Shown: positions 8,899 to 18,191 of the stretch, piece by piece | Numbering within the stretch: position 1 is the stretch's first letter | How the letters are laid out: every line of letters begins with the position of its first letter | Assembly (NCBI RefSeq): GCF_030732845.1 | Contig: NZ_JASHKA010000013.1 | Coordinates: forward strand, 1-64,000 | Source: Roseibium sp. MMSF_3544 | GTDB taxonomy: Bacteria > Pseudomonadota > Alphaproteobacteria > Rhizobiales > Stappiaceae | Length of the DNA: 64,000 nt | Direction: 5' to 3' | Program-made: the position numbers and the translations under genes | Notes under the pieces: generated by a model | What the model was told of the DNA's origin: nothing | Database searches by the model: none | Seen by the model: the letters and a program-made list of their open reading frames with translations, nothing else

Positions 8899-9645
8899 AT
8901 GACAGAACCAAACCGCTCATTATTCGAACTGCCGGAAAAAATCCTGACGTCACTCCCCACAGGAGCCGTCAAGGACACGGTCGAACATCTGGGGCATCGC
9001 ATTGCCCGCGGAGACTACGCGACTGGCTCGACGCTTCCCAAGGAAGGTGAGCTCGTGGAAGCCATTGGCGTGTCCAGAACGGTGATACGTGAGGCAATCA
9101 AGGTCCTGTGTGGAAAGGGACTTGTGAGAACCGCGCGCCGCTACGGGTCAAAGGTTTGCCATTTCAATGAATGGAACCTGCTGGATCCCGATGTGATCCG
9201 CTGGCACACGCCCGAATGCCCAATGACGGCCAGGATCTATGCAGAGGCCACGCAACTTCGGTTCATCTTCGAACCGGAAGCCGCATCCCTGGCTGCGGCA
9301 AACGCAAGCCAGAGACAGCGCGAAACAATCCTGTCGGCAGCAAAATCCATTCGATCCGATCTCGGTGAAAAGGCAATGATCGGCGCCGACTATGCATTTC
9401 ACTCCACGATCCTGCAGGCGAGCGGGAATCTCATGCTCGCCCAGTTCCAGAACCTGATTCACGCGGTCCTCGTCAGTTCCTACGCTGCCGGGCGGGACGG
9501 TGTTCCTGAAGAACGCCTCTCAAGAAGCAATCACATCAAGGTCGCGGAAGCCATCCAGGCAGGGAATGGCGAGCAGGCCCGCAGCCGCATGATCGAAATG
9601 CTGATGCTCAACCAGGAAATCGCAGAGCGCATCACCAAGACTTAA
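8899..9645 (+). CDS. GntR-family (FadR/FCD subfamily) transcriptional regulator
   Basis: 248 aa. A winged helix-turn-helix spans about 25-92, with GSTLPKEGELVEAIGVSRTV and IREAIKVLCGKGLV. A C-terminal FCD ligand domain spans about 105-235, with the typical D..FH..I...SGN pattern (ADYAFHSTILQASGNLML) that often binds a metal and an organic acid. It probably regulates the neighbouring hydrolase, acyl-CoA synthetase and PPC genes and perhaps itself through the inverted repeat upstream. The natural ligand is unknown; family members commonly sense carboxylic acids or sugar acids. Confidence 0.92.
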   Translation: MTEPNRSLFELPEKILTSLPTGAVKDTVEHLGHRIARGDYATGSTLPKEGELVEAIGVSRTVIREAIKVLCGKGLVRTARRYGSKVCHFNEWNLLDPDVIRWHTPECPMTARIYAEATQLRFIFEPEAASLAAANASQRQRETILSAAKSIRSDLGEKAMIGADYAFHSTILQASGNLMLAQFQNLIHAVLVSSYAAGRDGVPEERLSRSNHIKVAEAIQAGNGEQARSRMIEMLMLNQEIAERITKT

Positions 9646-9671
9646 GCTCAGCATAAGTGCCATCAATGCGC

Positions 9672-10481
9672 TTAGCCGGAAACCAGCGTACGCGTCAGAT
9701 CGCTGTTTGCGTCAAGCAACCCGTCGATAACGTCGAAATGGTGCTTTTCCGGGTCGATGTGAACGGTCGCATTTGCCCAGGCCTCCGCCAGCAATCGGGA
9801 CTGGCGAATAAATTCCGGACGCTCTTCGGCCCCAACCCAAGCCGTAACGGGGCAAGTGGAAATCGGCTTCTGCAAGGCGGCACTTTCGGATGTTGCCCCC
9901 GTCTCCGTAAGCTTGAAGTGTTCGTTCATTCGGGTGTTTCGCAGCGGCCGCAGGTCATGCAGTCCGCTGATCGACACAGTCTTTTCCAGCCGTTCAACAA
10001 GACTTGTAACCAGTGGCGTGTCCGCACACAGCATGCGGGTGACCAGGTGGCCGCCGGCAGAATGACCCGACAAACGGATCGGCCCCCTGACACGTTCACC
10101 GGCGACACCAATCGCAACGCCTATCTGTTTTGTGATTTCCGCGATGTCTGCCGCCGGCGACAATTCGTAACTCGGCAGACAAACCGTCCAGCCATGTTTC
10201 AGCGCCCCATGGGCAAAATGGGACCAATAGCTCTTGTCGAACCGCAGCCAGTAACCGCCGTGAACGAAAACCACCAGTCCCTTGGACGTTACTTCGGGAT
10301 AAAAGAGGTCAAGACGCAGCCGCTCCTTGTTCCCATAAACAATGTCAAGTTCCTTGCCGGTCCAGTCGGTTCTGAACGCCTTTGCGTCCGCAGCCCATCT
10401 GTCCGGATAGTGTTCAGCTCCCTGGATGTGCGCGGCGTTGGCATAGGCATCGTCCCAGTCGGTAATACAGATGTCTGTCAT
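9672..10481 (-). CDS. Alpha/beta hydrolase, arylformamidase-like
   Basis: 269 aa from an ATG with GGGAGA six bases upstream; the ORF runs on upstream but lacks a better start. The HGGYW motif (an oxyanion-hole signature of kynurenine formamidase/BNA7-like esterases), the nucleophile elbow GHSAGGH and a late His in PEKHHFDVIDGL give a serine hydrolase triad. The expected reaction is hydrolysis of an N-formyl, ester or amide bond. No tryptophan-catabolism genes are nearby, so kynurenine formamidase proper is not supported. It is divergent from the acyl-CoA synthetase with about 144 bases between starts, and ends 26 bases from the end of the GntR gene. Confidence 0.82.
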   Translation of the reverse strand: MTDICITDWDDAYANAAHIQGAEHYPDRWAADAKAFRTDWTGKELDIVYGNKERLRLDLFYPEVTSKGLVVFVHGGYWLRFDKSYWSHFAHGALKHGWTVCLPSYELSPAADIAEITKQIGVAIGVAGERVRGPIRLSGHSAGGHLVTRMLCADTPLVTSLVERLEKTVSISGLHDLRPLRNTRMNEHFKLTETGATSESAALQKPISTCPVTAWVGAEERPEFIRQSRLLAEAWANATVHIDPEKHHFDVIDGLLDANSDLTRTLVSG

Positions 10482-10625
10482 GAGCTGTCTCCCGAGTGGA
10501 ACGCGGCTTTCGGAGCAAGGGTGTTGGCAGCTTGGAATGAGACGCAAACGGCGCGCCTTGTCAAATCGCACCTGAGCATCCTAACGTCGCGCACAACGCT
10601 ACCGGGAAAAGGGAATGATCGGTCA

Positions 10626-12206
10626 ATGATGGAGCGCTGTTCTAATCGCGTAACCAACCTGGCGCATTATCTGACCAGAAATGCGATGCGCTGGCCGCAG
10701 CGCCAGTCAGTGGTCTGGGAGGGGCGGACCTGGACATGGGGCGAGCTCGACCGGCGTGTTTCGGCACTTGGCAATGCGCTAACGACCGAGTTCGGGATCA
10801 AGAAGGGCGACTGTATTCTCGTTCAGGCGCAGAATTCCAACCAGATGATCGAAATCATGCTGGCTGCGTTTCGGCTCGGAGCGGTTTGGGTCCCCTGCAA
10901 TTTCCGGCAGGCACCGGCCGAAACGGCCTACGCCGGACAAAAAGCCAAAGCGAAACTCTTCATTTGCGACGCGGAATTCGAAGATCAAGCCGACGCTGTC
11001 CAGAACGGTCAACCGGATCTGGTTGGAACAATCTGCATCGGGGCGAGCCGTTGCGGCGAAAACTATGAAGAGCTGATCGCCCGCTTTGACGGATTGCCGT
11101 TCGAGAATGCGGCAGTCGACTACGATGATCCCTGCTGGCTGTTTTTCACCTCCGGATCCACGGGACGGCCGAAAGCGGTCGTGCTCACACACGGCCAGAT
11201 TGGCTTTGTCACCGTGAACTATCTGGCGGATCTCCTGCCAGGAACCAGCGAACTGGACGCATCGCTCGTGATTGCGCCCCTCTCCCACGGCGCTGGTTTA
11301 CAGTTGATCGCCCAACTCCCCGTGGGCGCAGCACATGTCCTCATGCCGGGCGGCGGTTTCAGTCCTGCTGCTGCATTCGAACTGATCGAAAAACATCGGG
11401 TCAGCAACTTGTTCACTGTCCCCACAATCGTAAAGCGCCTCGTCGAAGATCCTGCCGTGGACCGGTTTGATCACTCCAGTCTGCGCAACGTTATCTATGC
11501 CGGTGCTCCCATGTATCGGGAAGACCAGAAGCACGCGCTTGAAAAACTCGGCTCTGTTCTGGTTCAGTATTACGGCCTTGGAGAAGTGACCGGGAACATC
11601 ACGGTTCTGCGCCCTCAGGATCACCAAATAGACGATGGACCTGACGCAAGGATCGGCACGTGCGGCACCGAGCGAACCGGGATTGAAGTCAGCATTCAGG
11701 ACGATGAAGGCAACCTTTTGCCCGCAGGACAAACCGGCGAGGTTTGCGTCATCGGACCCGCTGTTTGCGCCGGATATCTGGAGGACGATGCTGCCAACAC
11801 CAAGTCCTTCAGAAACGGCTGGTTCCGAACCGGGGACATCGGGCACATGGACGACCAGCGGTTTCTCTATCTCACAGGACGCGCATCGGACATGTACATA
11901 TCCGGAGGGTCTAATGTCTATCCGAAGGAAATCGAGGAAGTGCTGCTGGCACATCCCGATGTTTCGGAAGTTGCCATCCTCGGGATCCCGGACCCGCACT
12001 GGGGTGAAATTGGACTGGCCGTCTGTGTGCTTCACAAGGACAGGCCCGTTGTCGAAGCTGAATTGTCGGAGTTTTTGAGCGGCAAGATCGCTCGGTACAA
12101 GATGCCAGCGCGATACCTTTTCATCGAAGCAATGCCGACCAGCGCTTACGGAAAGATTACAAAGAAACTTGTTCGCGAGCATCTGACCGAGCGGGGACTG
12201 ATATGA
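10626..12206 (+). CDS. AMP-dependent acyl-CoA synthetase/ligase
   Basis: 526 aa, ANL superfamily. The P-loop FFTSGSTGRPKAVVLTHG, the A5 motif YYGLGEVTGN, GWFRTGDIG, the hinge region LTGRASDMYISGGSNVYPKEIE and the C-terminal catalytic lysine in SAYGKITKK are all present. It should activate a carboxylic acid to an acyl-CoA through an acyl-adenylate; the chain or ring type cannot be read from sequence. The reading frame extends far upstream, but similarity begins at the ATG at 10626 (a second ATG follows). Its stop overlaps the start of the PPC gene by four bases (ATGA), so the two are translationally coupled. Confidence 0.87.
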   Translation: MMERCSNRVTNLAHYLTRNAMRWPQRQSVVWEGRTWTWGELDRRVSALGNALTTEFGIKKGDCILVQAQNSNQMIEIMLAAFRLGAVWVPCNFRQAPAETAYAGQKAKAKLFICDAEFEDQADAVQNGQPDLVGTICIGASRCGENYEELIARFDGLPFENAAVDYDDPCWLFFTSGSTGRPKAVVLTHGQIGFVTVNYLADLLPGTSELDASLVIAPLSHGAGLQLIAQLPVGAAHVLMPGGGFSPAAAFELIEKHRVSNLFTVPTIVKRLVEDPAVDRFDHSSLRNVIYAGAPMYREDQKHALEKLGSVLVQYYGLGEVTGNITVLRPQDHQIDDGPDARIGTCGTERTGIEVSIQDDEGNLLPAGQTGEVCVIGPAVCAGYLEDDAANTKSFRNGWFRTGDIGHMDDQRFLYLTGRASDMYISGGSNVYPKEIEEVLLAHPDVSEVAILGIPDPHWGEIGLAVCVLHKDRPVVEAELSEFLSGKIARYKMPARYLFIEAMPTSAYGKITKKLVREHLTERGLI

Positions 12207-13069
12207 GACGCCCTGCCCCATTGTCGCTTTCGCAAATCCGGCATCCAGGGCCGAAATCGACCGATCGGCATCCGTTTGTCCTTTGCAATGCGACGCCGGT
12301 CAAAATCGACTTGCCGGCGGGCGTACAACTCCAGAGCTTTCTGGGAACCTGGGCAGAAGAATCCGGTTTCGCTTCGGCGATACTGAATTTCAAGTCTCTC
12401 AGGCTGAAGTCCTTCGACTACGTCATGCCGGATCGTGCGGCGGATGACCGCCATGTGGCCTGGTACAGCGAGACCAGACGCTCCGCCGGTGCCTATCTTG
12501 ACGATTCTGTTGCGGTGCTCGGCCGGAGAGACGGGAACTGGTTTGCCCATGTGCATGCCTATTGGTCCGAGCAAGGTGCAAACCACCTCGGGCACCTGCT
12601 TCCGCACACCATTGAGACAAGCGATCGTTCGCAAATAACCGGCTGGGGTCTCAAGGGAGCGATGTTTGAGGCGGCGGAAGATCCGGAAACCGAATTCACC
12701 CTGTTTCGTGTCAAAGAACATCCCGAGACCTCCACGCAAGAACCAGTGAACGCCCTGATTGCGACTTTGGCACCCTTTGAGGACCTTTCTGCAGGCGTTG
12801 AAAAGCTCGCTGAGAAGCTGACAGCGCGGCGATATGGCGTTCACGGCCTCGGTAGTCTTGCCGGGACCGAATTTCTGGACAGCTCTCCCATGACGGGCCT
12901 CATCTCTGAAATTCTTCTGCTGCCGGAGGCCGGGTGTCATGACGACAATCAATTGTCTTTGCCGGTTCGATGCGTTGATCTTGAAGGAAACCTGTTTCGC
13001 GGCACCGTCAAGCCAAACACGGCACCAACTCTAGTGACCTGCGAGCTTCTGATCAAAAAACTCGACTGA
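12203..13069 (+). CDS. PPC/DUF296-domain-like protein
   Basis: 288 aa. The sequence appears to hold two related halves: 30-150 with VKIDLPAGVQLQSFLGTWAE, the HVHAYW pair of histidines and GHLLPHTIE, and 155-285 with a second, weaker copy. This pattern resembles the PPC/PCC (DUF296) fold, found in plant AT-hook proteins and in bacterial proteins of unknown role. The HxH could bind a metal. It starts inside the acyl-CoA synthetase stop codon, with GAGCGGGGACTG as ribosome binding site, so the two proteins are likely made in step and work in one pathway. Its biochemical function is unknown to me. Confidence 0.65.
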   Translation: MRRPAPLSLSQIRHPGPKSTDRHPFVLCNATPVKIDLPAGVQLQSFLGTWAEESGFASAILNFKSLRLKSFDYVMPDRAADDRHVAWYSETRRSAGAYLDDSVAVLGRRDGNWFAHVHAYWSEQGANHLGHLLPHTIETSDRSQITGWGLKGAMFEAAEDPETEFTLFRVKEHPETSTQEPVNALIATLAPFEDLSAGVEKLAEKLTARRYGVHGLGSLAGTEFLDSSPMTGLISEILLLPEAGCHDDNQLSLPVRCVDLEGNLFRGTVKPNTAPTLVTCELLIKKLD

Positions 13070-13120
13070 TGTTCTCGTAATATTTCCTTGTGCCTGGGGC
13101 ATTCCCGAAACCAAAGCATA

Positions 13121-13135
13121 GAACAGTAAGAGAAC
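13121..13135 (+). promoter_or_regulatory. LexA (SOS) box 1 upstream of lexA
   Basis: GAAC-AGTAAGA-GAAC matches the alphaproteobacterial direct-repeat SOS box (GTTC-N7-GTTC read on the other strand). It lies 84 bases upstream of the lexA start and just upstream of the -35 element. Confidence 0.8.
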
Positions 13136-13143
13136 ATTTACCC

Positions 13144-13187
13144 TTGCAGAACACAATGGGAACAGGTAAATTGTTCTCGATTTGTAC
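13144..13187 (+). promoter_or_regulatory. lexA promoter with SOS box 2 in the spacer and a third partial box
   Basis: TTGCAG (13144-13149), 17 bases, then TAAATT (13167-13172) form a plausible sigma-70 promoter. A second perfect SOS box, GAAC-ACAATGG-GAAC (13149-13163), fills the spacer. A partial third box, GTTC-TCGATTT-GTAC (13173-13187), with one mismatch, covers the likely transcription start. LexA bound here would block its own promoter. Confidence 0.75.
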
Positions 13188-13218
13188 CCGTCTAGATTCG
13201 CGGTCAGGGGAAGCCGAT

Positions 13219-13929
13219 ATGCTTACGCGCAAGCAGTATGAACTGCTCATGTTCATTCACGAAAGACTGAAGGAAACTGGTGTTCCACCATCATTCGATG
13301 AAATGAAGGATGCCTTGGATTTGCGCTCCAAATCCGGCATTCACAGACTGATTACGGCACTGGAAGAGCGCGGCTTCATAAGACGTCTTCCCAATCGTGC
13401 CCGGGCAATGGAAGTTGTCAGGCTTCCTGAGTCGATCGCACCCGGACTTGGATCCCCGCGGCCGCGCGGAAGCTTCTCGCCCGAAGTGATCGAAGGGTCG
13501 CTTGGAAGACCGGAACCGGCGCGTCCTGATCCTGTCCCCACAGCAGCGGGAACCGAAATTCCGGTGATGGGCCGTATTGCGGCAGGTGTTCCGATCGAAG
13601 CCATTCAAACCCATAGCCATTCCATTACTGTACCGCAGGAATTGCTCGGGAAAGGCGAACACTACGCGCTTGAAGTGCGCGGCGATTCCATGATCGACGC
13701 AGGCATCCTGGATGGGGACACCGTTCTCATTCGGCGCACGGACAGCGCAGATAGCGGCGATATTGTCGTTGCGCTCGTCGACGAGGAAGAGGCAACTCTA
13801 AAACGCCTTCGCAAGAAGGGAGCCTCCATCGCACTCGAGGCTGCCAACCCTGCTTACGAAACAAGGATCTTCGGACCCGGGCGGGTGCGCGTGCAGGGTC
13901 GTCTTGTCGCTCTCTTCCGTCAGTACTGA
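13219..13929 (+). CDS. lexA: LexA repressor
   Basis: 236 aa. An N-terminal winged helix ([20 protein letters not shown], then [23 protein letters not shown]) binds SOS boxes. The C-terminal S24 peptidase domain has the A122-G123 self-cleavage bond and the Ser157 (RGDSMID)/Lys195 (ATLKRL) dyad. The long linker (about 70-112, Pro/Gly/Ser-rich) is typical of alphaproteobacterial LexA. The start at 13219 is fixed by AGGGGAAG seven bases upstream; the ORF is open further upstream through the promoter. RecA-stimulated cleavage should derepress lexA and other SOS genes, including the 32-aa ORF at 39263-39361. Confidence 0.97.
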   Translation: MLTRKQYELLMFIHERLKETGVPPSFDEMKDALDLRSKSGIHRLITALEERGFIRRLPNRARAMEVVRLPESIAPGLGSPRPRGSFSPEVIEGSLGRPEPARPDPVPTAAGTEIPVMGRIAAGVPIEAIQTHSHSITVPQELLGKGEHYALEVRGDSMIDAGILDGDTVLIRRTDSADSGDIVVALVDEEEATLKRLRKKGASIALEAANPAYETRIFGPGRVRVQGRLVALFRQY

Positions 13930-14021
13930 TCGATCACCGAGCCGAAGTGTTTCCATCTTCCGCTGAGGGGGTGTGCGCGACTATAAACACGGCGGAAGCT
14001 CTTTAATGTCCAGCAGGTGAA

Positions 14022-16418
14022 TTACCTTAGATTTACGCGAGCGACCTCGCCCTTTTTGTGCCAAGGGCGGGGATTGGCACTGACGGCGAAGCGTATGTCA
14101 TCCACTTTGATCGCCCTTGGCATCTCAGTGCCGTTTCGCAGGTAGATCCCGTCTGAGGCCACACTTCCTCCAGCCTGTCTTTCTTGTGACAGCCAGATCG
14201 AGACTGCGCCCCTTTTTCGACGCGTTGTCCGGTCAATGACGAGGTCGGCATCGCAACTTTCAAATACGACTAAATCGCTCACGATCAAATCGGCATACCT
14301 GCAGTCCATCCGCAGGGCATCCTGCGATCTCGGCAACGCTATGAAGTAGGGTACAGTGACCGCATTCTGTGCGACGCCACCTTCGCGGAAGGCATAAGCC
14401 CGGACAACACACCCCGTTTCGTCACACCTCACTTGAGGCGATTTCATCTTGTGCGATCTGATCGCACCTTCTTCAACACCCTCCGTCTGATACCAGATAT
14501 CCGAAACGAATGATCTGCGTTGACCGACCCACCGCAACGTTCCATTGTCGTCTCGAGCGGCAATCCGGTTCCCTGAGGCGGCGATCTGAATATCCGGTGG
14601 CGGCGAGTTCAGAAGGAGCAATACCCCGATCAGCATCGGTCCAGTCGCGCTTAAACGCCACCAGCCACGCAACAGCAGCAAGGCGAGCAGTGCCGCGGAA
14701 AATGCAACCATTTCAAAGACCGTCACCCGGCCGATTGCACCAACTCCGTCGTCCAGTCCGGCGACAAAAGCAGCGATCCAGAGCAGCAGGTCAATTCCGT
14801 ATTTCATGACGGTCAGCGGCAGGGCAGCCAAGCCGAATGGCATCAGGATCATGGCAAGAACGCCCATCGGCATGACCAGCAAACTGAAAATGGGCATGCC
14901 GAGAAAATTGCCCAGAAGTCCGAAAGGAGCGACGCGGCCAAAGTGATGAGCAGCGATGATGCCGGTCGCCAGCCCTGCGATCAAAGCCGTAATCAAGATC
15001 CCGGCTGCCCATTGAAAAGCCGACAAGGCTATCCGGTTGCTCATTCGAGCGCTTGGCCGCTTCAGTCGCGCAAACGGATCCAGCCGGTTCCGCCAGGTTT
15101 CATAGACAGCGACCAGACAGATGACCGCGGCAAAGGACATCTGAAACCCTGGGAAAAACAGCCTTTCAGGAGCGAGCACCAACAGTACGAGACCCGCAAG
15201 AGCGACGCTTCTAAGCGTCAATCCCCGACGCCCGACCAATATTGCGAGAAACACAAGCGCAATCATCAGGAACGACCGCTGGGTTGCGACCGAAGCTCCA
15301 GAAACAAGAAGGTAGAAAACAGCAGCAAAAAGGGCCGCGACGGCCGCAAATTTGTGGATAGGCCAGTTTAGGGACAAGGATGGAAAGAGGGCCATCAGAA
15401 ACAGAGCTGCTGCGTAAGCGCCGCCGGCAAAGAGCGCCATGTGCAAACCCGATATCGCCAGGATATGGGCAAGTCCAGCAGCTCTGAGATTTTCTTCCTG
15501 TGTCTCGCTGATCCCGCTCCGGTCTCCGACAAGGAGTGCAACGATCAGCCCTGCTTCCTGCCCTTCTGGCAAACTTCTTGTAATTTTTTCCTTGAGATGT
15601 GACCGGAGCGACTGGAGCAATGCACTGCCGCGTATCTGAAGCGGGACTTCGCTTTGAGGAACAATTTGTGGCTGACCGAAACTGAAGCCGGTTGCACCGA
15701 CCTGCGAGAAATAAGCACGAAGGGAGTAATCGTACCCTCCAGGCACAACAGGTCCGGCAGGCGGGAACAGGCGCGCACGAAGCTGAACCTCGTCTCCCAC
15801 GCGCGCGTCTGTCGTCTGTGGTACCGAAACACGCACCTTCTTGGGAAATCGTGTTTCGCTCAGGGGACCATCGTTCACGGTATCAACCTTCAGGACAAGG
15901 CGCGTCCGGCCGACGCGATCCGACCGTTCGATGACATACCCGCTGAGGTTCACATTGATTTCTTCCGAGATACGGGGCGCATCGACAAAGGCAGTGCGCA
16001 GAGCCGCACAGGTAAGGCCCGCCCAAAAAGACAAGGCCAGCAGAGCAAACCGGCCAAGTCCGGCACGGTTTCTTGCAAAAAACGCGCACAGGACTGCAAA
16101 AGTAAGCACGGCGACGAGAAGCGGCCAGTAAGGTTCAGCCGGCAACGTGAAGTAAACCGCAATTCCGGAGGCGAACAAAAAGCTGACCCACAGAAGAGCC
16201 TGATGCTCCCAGACCGAGACATTGTCCGAGGTCTGCGACTTTTTTCCGGACTGCAAGATCGCTTGCCAGGTGGAACGGTACGATCTGCCCGTCTGTTCAC
16301 TCCAAGTTCGGGGCGGTTCTATTATTCCTTTTTCGGAATCGGTGTTGGCCACCGCAATTTGGCGGTTTTTATCTTTTTGCAACGGGTCCTGCCCGGCCGC
16401 CAAACGTTGCCCTTTCAT
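14022..16418 (-). CDS. comEC: ComEC/Rec2-family DNA uptake channel protein
   Basis: About 798 aa from the ATG at 16418; the true start is uncertain because no clear ribosome binding site is seen and in-frame codons continue into the gltX promoter. The N-terminal region has two to three membrane helices and a DUF4131 OB-like domain (about 90-260). The Competence domain (about 290-570) has GDRSGISETQEENLRAAGLA, HILAISGLHMAL and many helices. The C-terminal region (about 620-798) is soluble but lacks the HxHxDH metal site of the beta-lactamase domain seen in Bacillus ComEC. The protein should move single-stranded DNA across the inner membrane. It is divergent from gltX and convergent with lexA. 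Confidence 0.85.
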   Translation of the reverse strand: MKGQRLAAGQDPLQKDKNRQIAVANTDSEKGIIEPPRTWSEQTGRSYRSTWQAILQSGKKSQTSDNVSVWEHQALLWVSFLFASGIAVYFTLPAEPYWPLLVAVLTFAVLCAFFARNRAGLGRFALLALSFWAGLTCAALRTAFVDAPRISEEINVNLSGYVIERSDRVGRTRLVLKVDTVNDGPLSETRFPKKVRVSVPQTTDARVGDEVQLRARLFPPAGPVVPGGYDYSLRAYFSQVGATGFSFGQPQIVPQSEVPLQIRGSALLQSLRSHLKEKITRSLPEGQEAGLIVALLVGDRSGISETQEENLRAAGLAHILAISGLHMALFAGGAYAAALFLMALFPSLSLNWPIHKFAAVAALFAAVFYLLVSGASVATQRSFLMIALVFLAILVGRRGLTLRSVALAGLVLLVLAPERLFFPGFQMSFAAVICLVAVYETWRNRLDPFARLKRPSARMSNRIALSAFQWAAGILITALIAGLATGIIAAHHFGRVAPFGLLGNFLGMPIFSLLVMPMGVLAMILMPFGLAALPLTVMKYGIDLLLWIAAFVAGLDDGVGAIGRVTVFEMVAFSAALLALLLLRGWWRLSATGPMLIGVLLLLNSPPPDIQIAASGNRIAARDDNGTLRWVGQRRSFVSDIWYQTEGVEEGAIRSHKMKSPQVRCDETGCVVRAYAFREGGVAQNAVTVPYFIALPRSQDALRMDCRYADLIVSDLVVFESCDADLVIDRTTRRKRGAVSIWLSQERQAGGSVASDGIYLRNGTEMPRAIKVDDIRFAVSANPRPWHKKGEVARVNLR

Positions 16419-16536
16419 GCTGTCACAAGAAACGGAGCTGATCCTATTTTGCCCCGACCGTGCCTGTGCTAAGACCGCGCCACACATGGGCGCAGCCCGC
16501 GCCTCCAATCCAAAAGAGACTTTCAAATAAAGCACC

Positions 16537-17961
16537 ATGACACAAGAGATCGTCACGCGCTTCGCCCCCTCGCCTACGGGATTCCTGCATATCGGAGGCG
16601 CTCGAACGGCGCTGTTCAACTGGCTGTTTGCCAAGCACAACAACGGGAAAATGCTGCTTCGTATCGAAGACACCGACCGTGCCCGGTCCACGCAGGAGGC
16701 TGTCGACGCGTTGATAGACGGCCTCACCTGGCTGGGACTTGATTGGGATGGTGAGCCGATTTCGCAGTTTTCCCGCGTTGACAGGCACAGGGAAGCCGTT
16801 GAGCAGATGCTGGCCAGCGGTACGGCTTACCGATGCTACTGCACACCGGAAGAAGTCGACGCGATGCGTGAAAAAGCGCGTGCCGAAGGACGTCCGCCCC
16901 GCTATGACGGCACGTGGCGCGACCGGGACCCTTCAGAAGCGCCTGAAGGCGTGACGCCGGTCGTCAGGCTCAGGGCACCGCAAGAAGGCGAAACCGTTGT
17001 CGATGACATGGTCCAGGGGCGCGTGGTCATTCCCAACAAAGATCTTGATGATCTTGTGCTTCTTCGCTCAGACGGCACGCCGACTTATATGCTGGCCGTC
17101 GTCGTTGACGATCACGACATGGGTGTCACTCACATTATTCGTGGCGTCGATCATCTGACCAATGCCGCAAGACAAACCCTCATTTTCCAGGCTCTCGGAT
17201 GGACAGTCCCCGAGATGGCCCACATCCCGCTGATACACGGCCCGGATGGCGCCAAACTGTCCAAGCGTCATGGGGCTACCGGCGCGGAGGCCTATCGCGA
17301 GTTGGGGTATTTGCCGCAGGCAATGCGCAACTACCTCGCCCGTCTCGGTTGGAGCCATGGCGATGAAGAGATCATGTCCCTGGACGACATGATCAAATGG
17401 TTCGGCATGGATGCAGTCGGTCAGTCTGCCGCCCGATTTGATTTCAAGAAATTGGAAAACCTCAACGGGCACTACATGCGTGCAACCGGAGACGATGAGC
17501 TGCTGGAGCACTGGAAAGTCTATCTTCGGCATGCAGATGGCGGCGAGCCGGTTCTGGCCTGGATGTCGGAAGCTCACAATGAGCAAACCGCGTTGACGGC
17601 TCTTCCCGGACTTAAGGAGCGCGCCAAGACCCTGGTCGAGCTGACGGAAAGCGCCTCTTATCTCTGGAGATCACGGCCTCTGGACCTTGACGAGAAGGCT
17701 CAAAAGATCCTCAACGAAGAAGCCAGAACAATCCTGAACGATCTTCACAGTGTTCTCGCCTCAGCACCGGATTGGTCGTCCGAGACCTTGGAATCGGCCG
17801 TCAAATCTTACGCTGAGGAAAGAGAACTGAAGCTCGGAAAGGTCGCTCAACCGCTCCGGGCTGCCCTAACGGGACGTGGCACTTCGCCTGGAATTTATGA
17901 TGTTTTGATTGCTCTTGGCGGTGACGAGTCTCTCGCGCGCATTCAAGATCAGGCAAAATAA
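16537..17961 (+). CDS. gltX: Glutamate--tRNA ligase
   Basis: 474 aa, class I aminoacyl-tRNA synthetase. The HIGH-type motif HIGG (18-21) lies in [12 protein letters not shown], and the KMSKS-type motif is KLSKR in [12 protein letters not shown]. It charges tRNA-Glu and, where tRNA-Gln is made indirectly, can also charge tRNA-Gln before transamidation. Its length matches the family. It is transcribed divergently from comEC and is followed by gltA on the same strand after 230 bases, an arrangement seen in many Rhizobiales. Confidence 0.97.
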   Translation: MTQEIVTRFAPSPTGFLHIGGARTALFNWLFAKHNNGKMLLRIEDTDRARSTQEAVDALIDGLTWLGLDWDGEPISQFSRVDRHREAVEQMLASGTAYRCYCTPEEVDAMREKARAEGRPPRYDGTWRDRDPSEAPEGVTPVVRLRAPQEGETVVDDMVQGRVVIPNKDLDDLVLLRSDGTPTYMLAVVVDDHDMGVTHIIRGVDHLTNAARQTLIFQALGWTVPEMAHIPLIHGPDGAKLSKRHGATGAEAYRELGYLPQAMRNYLARLGWSHGDEEIMSLDDMIKWFGMDAVGQSAARFDFKKLENLNGHYMRATGDDELLEHWKVYLRHADGGEPVLAWMSEAHNEQTALTALPGLKERAKTLVELTESASYLWRSRPLDLDEKAQKILNEEARTILNDLHSVLASAPDWSSETLESAVKSYAEERELKLGKVAQPLRAALTGRGTSPGIYDVLIALGGDESLARIQDQAK

Positions 17962-18191
17962 GGGTTTCTTGCGGAGCTCCTGTTTCCATTAAAAGGATTG
18001 AAAAGGAGCATGCCCTCCCAGGTGCGGCCAGCCTTTGACCAAAGCGTTAGGCCCGCCAGCTTGCGGCACTGCAATAAATGGGCTACGCAAGACCCGAAAA
18101 TTTCTCACGTGCCGTCCGGCCCAGGCTCCGCTGGTGGAATTGCGAGGTCTGCAGCGGACGGCGCATCAGGATAAAACAAAGGGGTTTCTGT

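Noticed and set aside
9657..10625. Long N-terminal extension of the acyl-CoA synthetase frame
   Set aside because: The first 323 codons lie opposite the real hydrolase gene and show no domain similarity; conserved sequence starts at the ATG at 10626.
13957..13998. Possible terminator between lexA and comEC (CTTCCGC/GCGGAAG)
   Set aside because: The loop is 28 bases long and there is no proper T run; too weak to call, although the arms are exact.
16419..16727. N-terminal extension of comEC over the gltX start
   Set aside because: It would overlap gltX on the other strand and has no ribosome binding site or recognisable sequence.
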